A stretch of DNA of 41,136 nt from an uncultured Prevotellaceae bacterium (GTDB lineage Bacteria > Bacteroidota > Bacteroidia > Bacteroidales > Bacteroidaceae): NCBI GenBank assembly GCA_900316445.1, contig ONCZ01000035.1:1-41136 (forward strand). The letters are read 5' to 3'. The position numbers and the translations under genes were made by a program. Of the stretch, positions 23,938 through 32,115 are shown piece after piece. Under the pieces are notes generated by a model that was given only the letters and a program-made list of their open reading frames with translations, had not been told where the DNA came from and did no database searches. Within the stretch, counting starts at the first letter, position 1. The number at the start of each line of letters is the position of its first letter.

Positions 23938-24312
23938 TTACGGTTTCATAAATACGAAATAGACGGCTGCTACGAGACAGAGGGCCGCAGCAGCATGGTT
24001 CCAGTGCAGTTGTTCGTGCTGAAAGATGAAGTTCGCAATCACGGCAAACACCACCAGCGAGATACACTCCTGAATGACCTTCAACTGTACGAGGTTGAAC
24101 GGTCCGCCGTTATCCACAAAACCCAGACGGTTGGCTGGCACCTGACAGCAATACTCAAAAAAGGCGATCATCCACGAAAAGGCAATCACGAGATAGAGAG
24201 GCCAGTTGGTGGAGACACCTGACTGCTGAAGGCGCAGGTGACCATACCAGGCGAAGGTCATAAACACATTGCTCATAATGAGCAGCAGAATCGTATAAAT
24301 ACCGTTTGTCAT
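23938..24312 (-). CDS. DUF486 family small membrane protein
   Basis: A 124-residue integral membrane protein with four helices, of the DUF486 (DMT-like) family: the YGHLRL word near residue 25, FEYCCQVPANRLG at 52-64 and FxQLKVIQE around 76-82 are typical. The family resembles half-size drug/metabolite transporters but no substrate is known. It lies 24 bases after a membrane-protein gene and 30 bases before dnaG, with a tandem array in that gap. Confidence 0.85.
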   Translation of the reverse strand: MTNGIYTILLLIMSNVFMTFAWYGHLRLQQSGVSTNWPLYLVIAFSWMIAFFEYCCQVPANRLGFVDNGGPFNLVQLKVIQECISLVVFAVIANFIFQHEQLHWNHAAAALCLVAAVYFVFMKP

Positions 24313-24336
24313 ATCATCATTCTACATTATATCCAT

Positions 24337-24846
24337 CTATTTGCTGAAGTAGTCCCTGACCTTGTCCCAGTCCACATCGACTACCTCAGCCGGCAGGTCA
24401 TAGTTGGTGGCAGTGGCCTTCTGGTTCTTGATGTCGAAACGAACCACAATCCTATCCTCTACACACACACCTGTGTCCAAAGAGTCGAGGCGGATAACGT
24501 CGAAACGACCACTTTTCTTTTCAGAATCCAAAAGACACTCTTCATTGGCCTTCAGATACCAGGTCAGCGTGTCTGCGCCATTGACGTTCTTTTCTATGGA
24601 CTTGACTGTCACCATGGCCGATTTCATCTCCATTTTGTAACTTACCCGTTTATAGATGAAGACGCCAGCGGTAACAACACCTATAACCACCAAACAGACA
24701 ACTGGCTGCATCAGACAGCCTATGGCAGCGCCCTTCCATCGTCTGCGGCAATAACCATACATGGGAATGCATGTCGATATGGCGATAACCAAAAAACATA
24801 AACTGATAAAAGAAACTCTTGCTATTAAATATCCTTCTGTATACAT
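24337..24846 (-). CDS. Membrane-anchored protein of unknown function
   Basis: A 169-residue protein with two N-terminal membrane helices (about residues 8-31 and 43-63) joined by a short basic loop (CRRRWKG), then a 105-residue soluble part rich in strands (VTVKSIEKNVNGADTLTWYL). No family recognised; the soluble part may be an OB- or DUF3592-like small fold but this is uncertain. Its start is 3 bases from a 7-bp tandem array that fills the gap to the upstream phosphatase gene. Confidence 0.6.
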   Translation of the reverse strand: MYTEGYLIARVSFISLCFLVIAISTCIPMYGYCRRRWKGAAIGCLMQPVVCLVVIGVVTAGVFIYKRVSYKMEMKSAMVTVKSIEKNVNGADTLTWYLKANEECLLDSEKKSGRFDVIRLDSLDTGVCVEDRIVVRFDIKNQKATATNYDLPAEVVDVDWDKVRDYFSK

Positions 24847-24848
24847 TC

Positions 24849-24890
24849 TGTAAACCGTAAACCGTAAACTATAAACTATAAACCATAAAC
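24849..24890 (-). repeat. Six 7-bp units (GTAAAC family)
   Basis: On the plus strand TGTAAAC, CGTAAAC, CGTAAAC, TATAAAC, TATAAAC and CATAAAC follow each other without gap. The same heptamers occur at 40302-40322 and, inverted, at 40231-40258, more than 15 kb away. It lies between the phosphatase stop and the start of the 169-aa gene. Confidence 0.85.
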
Positions 24891-24899
24891 TATAGCCCC

Positions 24900-26852
24900 C
24901 TACTTCCTCTGTATAGCGAACATGGTGAGGTCGTCGCTCTGCTCAGCCTCCCCCACGAATTGTGCGACGGCGGCGTTCATGGCAGCGATGAGTTCCTGCG
25001 GGTTGTTGCCGGCAGCCTTTGCTGTCTCCATCACACGATCCATTTCGAATTGATTATGGTTGATGTCCTCAGCCTCGTTCAGACCGTCGGTATAGAGGAA
25101 GATGGTGGTGCCACGTTTCAGTTGTACCTGCTGACAGGTGTATTCCCATCCTGGCATCACACCTGCTGGGATATTGGGGTCGCAGGGCAGCAGACTGACC
25201 TCTCCGTCAGTCAGCAGCAACGGCATGTCGTGGCCGGCATTGCAGTAGTCCAGGCTACCCGTTGCCAAGTCGATCACACCTACGAAGAGGGTAACGAACA
25301 TGCTGGTCTCGTTGTTGTCGCTCAGCGATTCGTTGATGCCCATCACCATCTTCTGCGGCTCCATCGTATGGGCTGCAATATTGCGGAACAGTGATCGTGT
25401 GACCGCCATCACGAGCGATGCTGGAACACCCTTGCCCGATACGTCTCCAATGCAGAAGTACAGCTTCTCGTCACGGATGAAGAAGTCGTAGAGGTCTCCG
25501 CCTACAGCCTTGGCCGGCGTCACCTGTCCGAAGATGTCGATGTCGTCGCGACTGGGGAAGGCCGGATAGGTCTTGGGCAGCATGCTCATCTGAATGCCGT
25601 GGGCTATCTTCAGCTCATTCTCTATCGAAGCCTTTGCCGAGGTGGTCTGCTTCAAGTTCTCAATATATTCGGTCAGCGAGTGCTGCATATTCTCGAAGGA
25701 GTCACGCAACTGGCATATCTCATCTCGATGCTTGACAGTCGGCAGTAAGGTGTCAAACTCTCCCTGAGCCACCTTGTCGGCTGTGTCTGCCAAAAGTTTC
25801 AGGGGCATTGTAGTGCGCTTGATGGTGAGGAAGCACACGAAGAAGGTGACCATCAGCACGACGATGATGACAGACAAGAGGATGATGCCAACCACCACGG
25901 CAAAAAAGTCTATTCCGAACTTAGAAACAGTCACCATCAGCATCCAGTCGGTGCCAGTGACAGGTGAATAGAACAAATACGACTCTTTCCTGTTCACCAT
26001 CACCACATGCTCTGTCTCGTCAGCACTCTTCTTGCACTCCTTGATCTCATTGATAAACTTCTCGGCCACACCCGCCTCGTCGACATCCTTCACATGTATG
26101 AAAAAGTTGCCCTTCTGTATGCGCCGGTGGTCAGGATGGGTGATGTACATACCGTTGCGCGACAGCACAAAACTCTGTAGCAGTCCGGGAATCGCCCAGT
26201 TTCCCTTTTCGATGATGCTGTCCTGCTCCTGTATAATCTGCGTCATGAAGTCGAGCGAGAAGTCAGCACCCAAGACAGCCACGACACCACCTTGCACATC
26301 ATGGATGGGATACAGATAGGCCACCAGTGACGTCTTGGCATCCTGACCGTCGAAGAAGGGGTCCGACCAGAAGGCAGAGTCTCTGGCGGTGACATCCTTA
26401 AACCATCCGGTATTCAGATAGTCGTAATTTGCGCCACCCAGTTGTCTGACCTCCACCTGCATACTGTCGTTGCGCCAGGCATACGGACAGAACCAACGGC
26501 CCTTTTGGGGGTAGTAGTTGTCAATGAAACTAATACCGCAACCGCGTATACGGGGGTTCTGTGTGACGATGCGCTCCACGATGGCCTGCATCTGGTCAGG
26601 CTCTTTCAGGTGACGTTCAATATCAAAGAGGTTGTTCTTGACGGCTACAGACACATCCGACATCACATTGTTGATGGCTCTGTCCGACGACCTCATACCA
26701 CCACGTAAACTGTTGGCACTGGTTTCTACCAAAGCACTCTCGATAAGCTCGTAGAGCAGGACTGACATTCCACCCATCATAATGAGCAGTACCAATATCA
26801 CCCAACGCGACAGCCTGGTGGCAAACGAACGATTATATTCTCTTTCTTTCAT
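24900..26852 (-). CDS. SpoIIE-type PP2C phosphatase with Cache sensor and HAMP
   Basis: A 650-residue transmembrane Ser/Thr phosphatase of the RsbU/SpoIIE class. Helix 1 (about 16-37) and helix 2 (about 313-343) flank a periplasmic double-Cache-like sensor (about 45-305, with GWFKDVTARDSAFWSDPF and YPIHDVQGGVVAVLGADF-type signatures, here shortened to GWFKD and GVVAVLGADF). A HAMP domain (344-398) and a short coiled linker lead to the phosphatase with GGDLYD (451-456) and GDVSGKG (469-475), both metal-binding, and SDDLTM at the end. Such enzymes dephosphorylate anti-anti-sigma or other STAS proteins; no partner gene lies nearby. The gene is divergent from the 27049 gene. Confidence 0.88.
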   Translation of the reverse strand: MKEREYNRSFATRLSRWVILVLLIMMGGMSVLLYELIESALVETSANSLRGGMRSSDRAINNVMSDVSVAVKNNLFDIERHLKEPDQMQAIVERIVTQNPRIRGCGISFIDNYYPQKGRWFCPYAWRNDSMQVEVRQLGGANYDYLNTGWFKDVTARDSAFWSDPFFDGQDAKTSLVAYLYPIHDVQGGVVAVLGADFSLDFMTQIIQEQDSIIEKGNWAIPGLLQSFVLSRNGMYITHPDHRRIQKGNFFIHVKDVDEAGVAEKFINEIKECKKSADETEHVVMVNRKESYLFYSPVTGTDWMLMVTVSKFGIDFFAVVVGIILLSVIIVVLMVTFFVCFLTIKRTTMPLKLLADTADKVAQGEFDTLLPTVKHRDEICQLRDSFENMQHSLTEYIENLKQTTSAKASIENELKIAHGIQMSMLPKTYPAFPSRDDIDIFGQVTPAKAVGGDLYDFFIRDEKLYFCIGDVSGKGVPASLVMAVTRSLFRNIAAHTMEPQKMVMGINESLSDNNETSMFVTLFVGVIDLATGSLDYCNAGHDMPLLLTDGEVSLLPCDPNIPAGVMPGWEYTCQQVQLKRGTTIFLYTDGLNEAEDINHNQFEMDRVMETAKAAGNNPQELIAAMNAAVAQFVGEAEQSDDLTMFAIQRK

Positions 26853-26869
26853 ATTGTTAGTTGTGGTTG

Positions 26870-26877
26870 CAAAGGTA
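26870..26877 (-). promoter_or_regulatory. -7 box of the phosphatase gene
   Basis: TACCTTTG on the minus strand lies 17 bases before the ATG at 26852. No standard TTG is found 19-21 bases upstream. It faces away from the promoter cassette that starts at 26908. Confidence 0.6.
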
Positions 26878-26907
26878 CAATTTATTTATGAAAGTGTATG
26901 AGTTACG

Positions 26908-27021
26908 ATTGATTATTTTCAATTTCCATCCAAATAAATTGCACAAATCGGCAGAAATGTGCAAAAATATATTGATTTTGTGCCATTTATGTGGCTGTAT
27001 GGGTAAAAATGAGTACCTTTG
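26908..27021 (+). promoter_or_regulatory. Promoter cassette copy A (114 bp)
   Basis: A 114-base stretch ending in the -7 box TACCTTTG (27014-27021). It aligns without gaps to 28236-28349, 95 of 114 bases identical. Strongest blocks: the first 22 bases, ATTGCACAAATCGGC near 26938, TGATTTTGTGC near 26973 and GTACCTTTG at the end. The two middle blocks are inverted partners (GCACAAA against TTTGTGC). Transcription from here would read the 27049 gene. Confidence 0.7.
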
Positions 27022-27048
27022 TACCCGTCAATTCTAACCCGAACCGAA

Positions 27049-28230
27049 ATGAGAAAGATCTTTTTATCCATCATCGTGCTACTTACGGCCGTCAGTATGA
27101 GTGCCAAGACGACCCTGATAAACTCGGAAATAGACAGCCTGTGGCGGCAGACGACCATCAGCGTCAAGAACGGTGGTCAGGCTCCCGATGTGATGACATT
27201 GCTCAGCGCCTTCCATCAGGCACTGCCCACATGGGTGGTGGGCGAAGTGCTGGAACAGCAAAAGAAGCCCGTCCCAGGCACCAAGCGCAACGGCACGACA
27301 CTGTTGTTTGAGAACAACGAAGAGGATGAGTTACGCATCCTCATCGACCCGAAGAACGGCTATGCCTGCTACGAGTCGCTGACGGATGTAGACCAGATGT
27401 CATGTTGTGTCTGGCGACGCTCTAACGGCCACCGCATCTTCGCCATCAGCCTCTACGAGCAGCACGTGATGCCGCAGAACCTGCTCTGTTGGTACGACTA
27501 CGACCCTCAGACGCAGACAATGAAGCCCGAGCGCAGTCCGATGGACGACTATCAGAAGCCATTCCCCCTCGGAGAGGTGAGCTGGACACTGCCGGAGAAG
27601 GGCACCGACTTCATCATCAACGAATACTCGCCCTTCTACCCCACCCTCAGGCGCATCTTCATATGGGACGGAATGAAGCATCAATTCTCAAAGATACAGT
27701 TGGAGGATTTTGAATATCAGGAGTTTGGCGACGGCGAGTGGACGAAGGCCAGCGGTGAGGGTTTCAAGGATGTGGCTTTCGTGGATCTGGACGGCAAGGG
27801 CTATCCCCTGCTCTGTCTGAGGAAGGCGAAGGAATCTGAAGATCAGGAGCGCGACGACATGCTGATCCTGGCAGAGTTCAAAGGTAAGATGCAGACGGTG
27901 GCCATCAGCGACATGTTTCATCGCATTCGGGGATTCTTCCACGTAAAGCCCGAGCAAGATGCCCCCTGGACAGGAAAGGAGGTCGTGGCCTATACCAGCG
28001 ACTTCATGCACATCAGCTATTACGTCGTGATAAAAGACGGCTACATCAGGTATTTCGTGACGGAATCGCCTTTGACTGACGAGGATGGCGAAGAGATAGG
28101 ATGGGAGCCGCAGATTATCGGCTATGGTTCGAAGGACGAGAGCATCCACATCATCCATGCCAGCGTGGCAGATCACGTCGAGGTGGATCCGCAATGGGTT
28201 CCGTTCGAATTCTATGGCCAAAAAGAGTGA
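27049..28230 (+). CDS. Secreted protein of unknown function
   Basis: A 393-residue protein with signal peptide MRKIFLSIIVLLTAVSMSA. An in-frame codon at 27019 lies inside the -7 promoter box and cannot be the start, so 27049 is chosen. The mature part is rich in Trp, Tyr and acidic residues with alternating strands (FAISLYEQHVMPQNLLCWYD; VAFVDLDGKGYPLLCLRK). VDLDGKGYPLL resembles the Asp-rich loop of FG-GAP or VCBS beta-propellers, but one copy is too little to assign it. It is transcribed alone from cassette A, ending 5 bases before cassette B, which serves etfB. Confidence 0.65.
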   Translation: MRKIFLSIIVLLTAVSMSAKTTLINSEIDSLWRQTTISVKNGGQAPDVMTLLSAFHQALPTWVVGEVLEQQKKPVPGTKRNGTTLLFENNEEDELRILIDPKNGYACYESLTDVDQMSCCVWRRSNGHRIFAISLYEQHVMPQNLLCWYDYDPQTQTMKPERSPMDDYQKPFPLGEVSWTLPEKGTDFIINEYSPFYPTLRRIFIWDGMKHQFSKIQLEDFEYQEFGDGEWTKASGEGFKDVAFVDLDGKGYPLLCLRKAKESEDQERDDMLILAEFKGKMQTVAISDMFHRIRGFFHVKPEQDAPWTGKEVVAYTSDFMHISYYVVIKDGYIRYFVTESPLTDEDGEEIGWEPQIIGYGSKDESIHIIHASVADHVEVDPQWVPFEFYGQKE

Positions 28231-28235
28231 AATGA

Positions 28236-28349
28236 ATTGATTATTATCAATTTCCATCTAAAATAATTGCACAAATCGGCCAAAGTGTGCACAAATCGGC
28301 TGATTTTGTGCAATTTATTTGGCTGTGTGCGCAAAAAGCAGTACCTTTG
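28236..28349 (+). promoter_or_regulatory. Promoter cassette copy B (114 bp)
   Basis: Same element as 26908-27021 (95 of 114 identical, no gaps), starting 5 bases after the previous stop codon. The -7 box TACCTTTG is at 28342-28349, TTTG at 28318-28321 lies 20 bases upstream. Copy B shows the dyad best: ATTGCACAAATCGGC near 28265 against GGCTGATTTTGTGCAAT near 28299, plus a central TGTGCACA. Drives the etfB-etfA unit. Confidence 0.7.
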
Positions 28350-28364
28350 CAGCCGATTTTTGAG

Positions 28365-28410
28365 CCCCTCTGTTTTCTCCCCTTCGCAAGGGGGAGTTTG
28401 AGGGGGTAAG
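28365..28410 (+). repeat. Short hairpin element with G-rich tail
   Basis: CTCCCC-TTCGCAA-GGGGGAG followed by TTTGAGGGGGT, in the etfB leader. Related sequences lie at 35096-35130 (inside a signal peptide, opposite strand) and 35211-35246. The family resembles short palindromic repeats common in intergenic DNA of Bacteroidota. Confidence 0.6.
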
Positions 28411-28435
28411 AATATACATTATTAATAACATATTT

Positions 28436-29246
28436 ATGGCTTTAAAGATTGTTGTTCTGGCCAAGCAAGTGCCAGACACCCGAAATGTGGGTAAGGATGC
28501 AATGACTGCCGAAGGAACGGTGAACCGTGCTGCAGCAGAATCCGGGCTCAACAGTAGGAATCCTCACGATGGGTCCTCCACGTGCAGGTGAAATCATCCG
28601 TCAGGGACTCTATCGTGGCGCTGACACAGGCTGGCTGCTGACAGACCGTCTCTTCGCTGGTGCCGATACCCTCGCTACCTCTTATGCACTGGCTACGGCC
28701 ATCAAGAAGATTGGCGATGTGGACATCGTGATCGGTGGTCGTCAGGCTATCGATGGTGATACCGCTCAGGTAGGTCCTCAGGTGGCTCAGAAGCTGGGCC
28801 TCAACCAGGTGACATACGCTGAGGAGGTTCTCTCAGTGAAAGATGGCAAGGCTACCGTGAAGCGTGTCATCGACGGTGGTGTGGAGACTGTAGAGGCTCC
28901 CCTGCCCGTGGTGATCACCGTGAATGGTTCAGCTGCTCCCTGCCGTCCCCAGAATGCCAAGCTGGTGATGAAGTACAAGCGCGCTACCTGTCCGATGGAG
29001 CGTCCTGCCGAGGGTACAGCCTACGACAATCTCTATGAGGAGCGTCCCTACCTGACACTGAATCAGTGGAGCGTGGCCGACGTCGATGGCGATGTGCAGC
29101 AGTGTGGTCTCAGTGGCTCTCCCACCAAGGTGAAGGCCATCAAGAACATCGTGTTCCAGGCTAAGGAGTCGAAGACTTTGACGGCTTCTGATGCCGATAT
29201 CGAGGGAATGATCAAGGAGTTACTGGAAGAGAAAATAATTGGATAA
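28436..29246 (+). pseudogene. etfB: Electron transfer flavoprotein beta subunit, frame broken
   Basis: EtfB (FixA), the small subunit of the FAD/AMP-binding flavoprotein that takes electrons from acyl-CoA dehydrogenases. From the ATG at 28436 the product reads MALKIVVLAKQVPDTRNVGK and on to TVNRAA, as expected, then leaves the frame and stops at 28591. The correct frame resumes at about 28530 with QNPGSTVGILTMGPPRAGE and continues normally to 29246 (ADTLATSYALA, GRQAIDGDTAQVGPQ present). Family members carry about 20 more residues here (a block like LPAIFNPEDLNALEQALR), so roughly 60 bases are missing. Either a real deletion or an assembly fault; etfA downstream is intact, which favours the latter. 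Confidence 0.85.
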
Positions 29247-29250
29247 GATT

Positions 29251-30273
29251 ATGAATAATGTATTTGTATATTGCGAAATAGAAGGCACATTAGTGCAAGA
29301 AGTTTCCCAGGAACTCCTGACAAAAGGCCGTAAGTTGGCCAATACACTGGGTGTTGAGCTCCACGCTGTTGTGGCCGGTACAGGCATCAAAGGCAAGGTG
29401 GAGGATCAGATTCTCCCCTATGGTGTCGACAAACTCTTTGTCTTCGACGCCAAGGACCTGTTCCCCTACACCTCCGCTCCCCACACCGATATCCTCGTGA
29501 ACCTCTTCAAGGAGGAGCAGCCGCAGATCTGTCTGATGGGCGCTACCGTGATTGGTCGTGACCTCGGTCCTCGTGTATCGTCATCGCTGACCTCTGGTCT
29601 GACAGCTGACTGCACAGAACTCGAGATTGGTCCGTATGACGATGCCAAGAACCAGAAGCACTACGACAACCTGCTTTATCAGATCCGTCCTGCCTTCGGT
29701 GGTAACATCGTGGCTACCATCGTGAACCCCGACCATCGTCCCCAGATGGCTACCGTCCGCTCTGGTGTGATGCAGAAGGCTATCTACGACGGTGCTTGCA
29801 AGAAGGAGGTAGTTTATCATGAGGTTTCCAAGTATGTCAGCCCCGAGGCTTTCGTCGTGAAGGTGCTCGACCACCACGTAGAGGCTGCCAAGCACAACCT
29901 GAAGGGCGCTCCCATCGTCGTAGCCGGTGGTTACGGTATGGGCTCAAAGGAGAACTTCGACATGCTGTTCGACCTGGCAAAGGTGCTGCACGGTGAGGTC
30001 GGCGGTTCTCGTGCTGCCGTGGATGCAGGCTGGCTCGATCACGACCGTCAGATTGGTCAGACGGGTGTCACCGTTCACCCCAAGGTGTACATCGCCTGTG
30101 GTATCTCTGGTCAGATCCAGCACATTGCTGGTATGCAGGACTCTGGTATCATCATCTCCATCAACTCTGATCCCGATGCCCCCATCAACCGCATCGCCGA
30201 CTACGTCATTACGGGTACTGTCGAGGAGGTTGTTCCAAAGCTCATCAAGTACTACAAGCAGAACTCGAAATAA
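29251..30273 (+). CDS. etfA: Electron transfer flavoprotein alpha subunit
   Basis: A 340-residue EtfA (FixB). The ATG at 29251 (MNNVFVYCEIEG) is chosen as it matches the family start; the frame is open a few codons upstream. The N-terminal half holds LMGATVIGRDLGPRVSSSL, and the C-terminal FAD domain shows IVVAGGYGMGS, VGGSRAAVDAGW, GQTG and the HIAGMQDSGIIISIN segment with the final DYVITG. With EtfB it passes electrons from acyl-CoA dehydrogenase to quinone, ferredoxin or NAD partners. It starts 4 bases after the etfB stop and precedes a small membrane protein and the dehydrogenase. Confidence 0.93.
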   Translation: MNNVFVYCEIEGTLVQEVSQELLTKGRKLANTLGVELHAVVAGTGIKGKVEDQILPYGVDKLFVFDAKDLFPYTSAPHTDILVNLFKEEQPQICLMGATVIGRDLGPRVSSSLTSGLTADCTELEIGPYDDAKNQKHYDNLLYQIRPAFGGNIVATIVNPDHRPQMATVRSGVMQKAIYDGACKKEVVYHEVSKYVSPEAFVVKVLDHHVEAAKHNLKGAPIVVAGGYGMGSKENFDMLFDLAKVLHGEVGGSRAAVDAGWLDHDRQIGQTGVTVHPKVYIACGISGQIQHIAGMQDSGIIISINSDPDAPINRIADYVITGTVEEVVPKLIKYYKQNSK

Positions 30274-30276
30274 AAT

Positions 30277-30444
30277 ATGAGCAAGACAAGAAAGATAATC
30301 ATCATCATTGCCGCATGGATTGTAGCGTTATTAGTATTATGGACTCTCTTCCACTATACTGAAAGCTCGTATCCCGTAATAGCCGGTATGATTGGCGGTT
30401 TGTTGACTGCTTGTAGTATCAAGTTTTACTATAAAAAAGAATAA
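30277..30444 (+). CDS. 55-residue two-helix membrane protein in the etf operon
   Basis: Reads MSKTRKIIIIIAAWIVALLV, then a short polar loop (HYTESSYP), a second hydrophobic stretch (VIAGMIGGLLTACSI) and a basic tail KFYYKKE. It begins 3 bases after the etfA stop and ends 2 bases before the acyl-CoA dehydrogenase ATG, so it is packed into the operon like a real gene. Two helices with a positive end fit an inner-membrane peptide. It could tether the Etf/dehydrogenase complex to the membrane, which is speculation. Confidence 0.65.
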   Translation: MSKTRKIIIIIAAWIVALLVLWTLFHYTESSYPVIAGMIGGLLTACSIKFYYKKE

Positions 30445-30446
30445 TT

Positions 30447-32055
30447 ATGGCAAATTATTATAGCGATCATCCTGAGATCGGGTTCTACTTGAACCACCCC
30501 CTGATGGCTCGTATCGTTGAGCTGAAAGAAAAGGGTTTCGGAGAGCGTCGACCTCGAAGGTCCGCACCTCGAGAACGGCCGTATGATCTACGCCTCAAAG
30601 ACCTACGAGAACCTCGACGCCACCCGCAAGGCTGGCCTGTGGGGTGTCTCCATGCCCCGTCGTTACGGCGGTCTGAACCTGCCTAACGCAGTGTTCTCTA
30701 TGCTGAGCGAGATGATCAGTGCTGCCGATGCCGGTTTCCAGAACATCTGGAGCCTGCAGAGCTGTATCGACACCCTCTATGAGTTCGGTTCTGAGGAGCA
30801 GCGTCAGAAGTATATCCCCCGTGTTTGCGCTGGTGAGGGCATGTCGATGGACCTCACGGAGCCCGATGCCGGTTCCGACCTCCAGCGCGTCATGCTGAAG
30901 GCCACCTTCGATGAGAAGGAGAACTGCTGGCGTCTGAACGGTGTGAAGCGTTTCATTACCAACGGCGACTCTGACATCCACCTCGTGTTGGCCCGCTCTG
31001 AGGAGGGCACCAAGGACGGCCGTGGTCTGTCGATGTTCATCTACGACAAGCGTCAGGGCGGCGTAAACGTACGTCACATCGAGCACAAGCTCGGTATCCA
31101 CGGCTCTCCCACCTGTGAGCTCACCTATAAGAACGCTAAGGCAGAACTCTGCGGCTCTACCCGTCTCGGTCTGATCAAGTACGTGATGGCCCTGATGAAC
31201 GGTGCCCGTCTGGGTATCGCCGCACAGTCCGTAGGTGTGGAGCAGGAGGCTTACAACGAGGGTCTGGCTTACGCCAAGGAGCGTCAGCAGTTCGGCGATA
31301 AGATCATCAACTTCCCCGCTGTCTATGATATGCTCTCTCGCATGAAGGCCAAACTCGATGCTGGTCGTTCACTGCTCTACGAGACAGCCTGCTATGTAGA
31401 CATTTATAAATGCCTTGAGGACATTGAGCGCGACCGTAAGTTGGAGCCCGAGGAGAAGCAGGAACTGAAGAAATACCAGCGTCTGGCAGATGCCTTCACA
31501 CCGCTGGCCAAGGGTATGAACTCAGAGTACGCCAACCAGAACGCCTACGATGCCATCTCTATCCACGGTGGTTCAGGCTTCATCATGGAGTACAAGAGCC
31601 AGCGTCTGTTCCGCGACGCCCGTATCTTCTCCATCTACGAGGGTACCACCCAGATGCAGGTCGTTGCCGCTATCCGCTACATCACCAACGGCACGATGCT
31701 CAACAACATCAAGGAGATGCATGAGAATCTGCAGGTGAGCGAGAGTCTGCAGAGCAGCAAGAATATGGTTACTGCCCTCATCACGATCTATGAGGAAGCA
31801 CTGGCCAATGTGAAGGCTTTCGAGAATCAGGAAGTGCAAGACTTCCTCGCCCGTCGTCTGTACGACATGACAGCCGAGCTCGTGATGTCGCTCCTCATCC
31901 TCCGCGATGCCACTAAGGCCCCCGAGCTCTTCGAGAAGAGTGCCAACGTATATGTTCGCATGGCACAAGAAGACATCTTCGGCAAGGCTGGCTACATCAA
32001 GATGTTCAAGGCAGAAGACCTCAAGAACTTCCGCGCTGCAGAACCCGAGGCTTAA
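30447..32055 (+). pseudogene. Acyl-CoA dehydrogenase, frame broken near the 5' end
   Basis: A flavin acyl-CoA dehydrogenase working with EtfAB. The first 31 codons (MANYYSDHPEIGFYLNHPLM and on to ELKEKGF) are normal; the frame is then lost and the correct one resumes at about 30544 with ESVDLEGPHLENGRMIYASK, running to 32055. Conserved parts are intact: MSMDLTEPDAGSDLQ, RFITNGDSDIH, GSPTCELTYKNA, QFGDKIINFPAVYDML, IHGGSGFIMEYKSQRLFRDA. Family members have roughly 30 more residues between the two pieces, so about 100 bases are missing. The C-terminal extension (YDMTAELVMSLLILRDA) fits the long form of the enzyme. Deletion or assembly fault cannot be told apart here. Confidence 0.85.
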
Positions 32056-32064
32056 TTTAAACAA

Positions 32065-32100
32065 AAATCCCCAACCATTTCTATTGGCTGGGGATTTCTG
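32065..32100. terminator. Two-way terminator between convergent genes
   Basis: AAATCCCCAACC (32065-32076) pairs with GGCTGGGGATTT (32086-32097) with one mismatch and a 9-base loop. A-rich sequence before and T-rich after make it usable in both directions, for the dehydrogenase (ends 32055) and the GH32 gene (ends 32116). Confidence 0.75.
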
Positions 32101-32115
32101 TTTTCTGTATCGTTC

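Noticed and set aside
27019-27048. Earlier in-frame start for the 27049 gene
   Set aside because: It falls inside the -7 promoter box, and the added residues would precede a good signal peptide.
28520-28600. Programmed ribosomal frameshift in etfB
   Set aside because: No slippery heptamer with a downstream structure is visible, and family residues are missing at the junction, so a simple shift would not restore the protein. The same holds for the dehydrogenase and susC.
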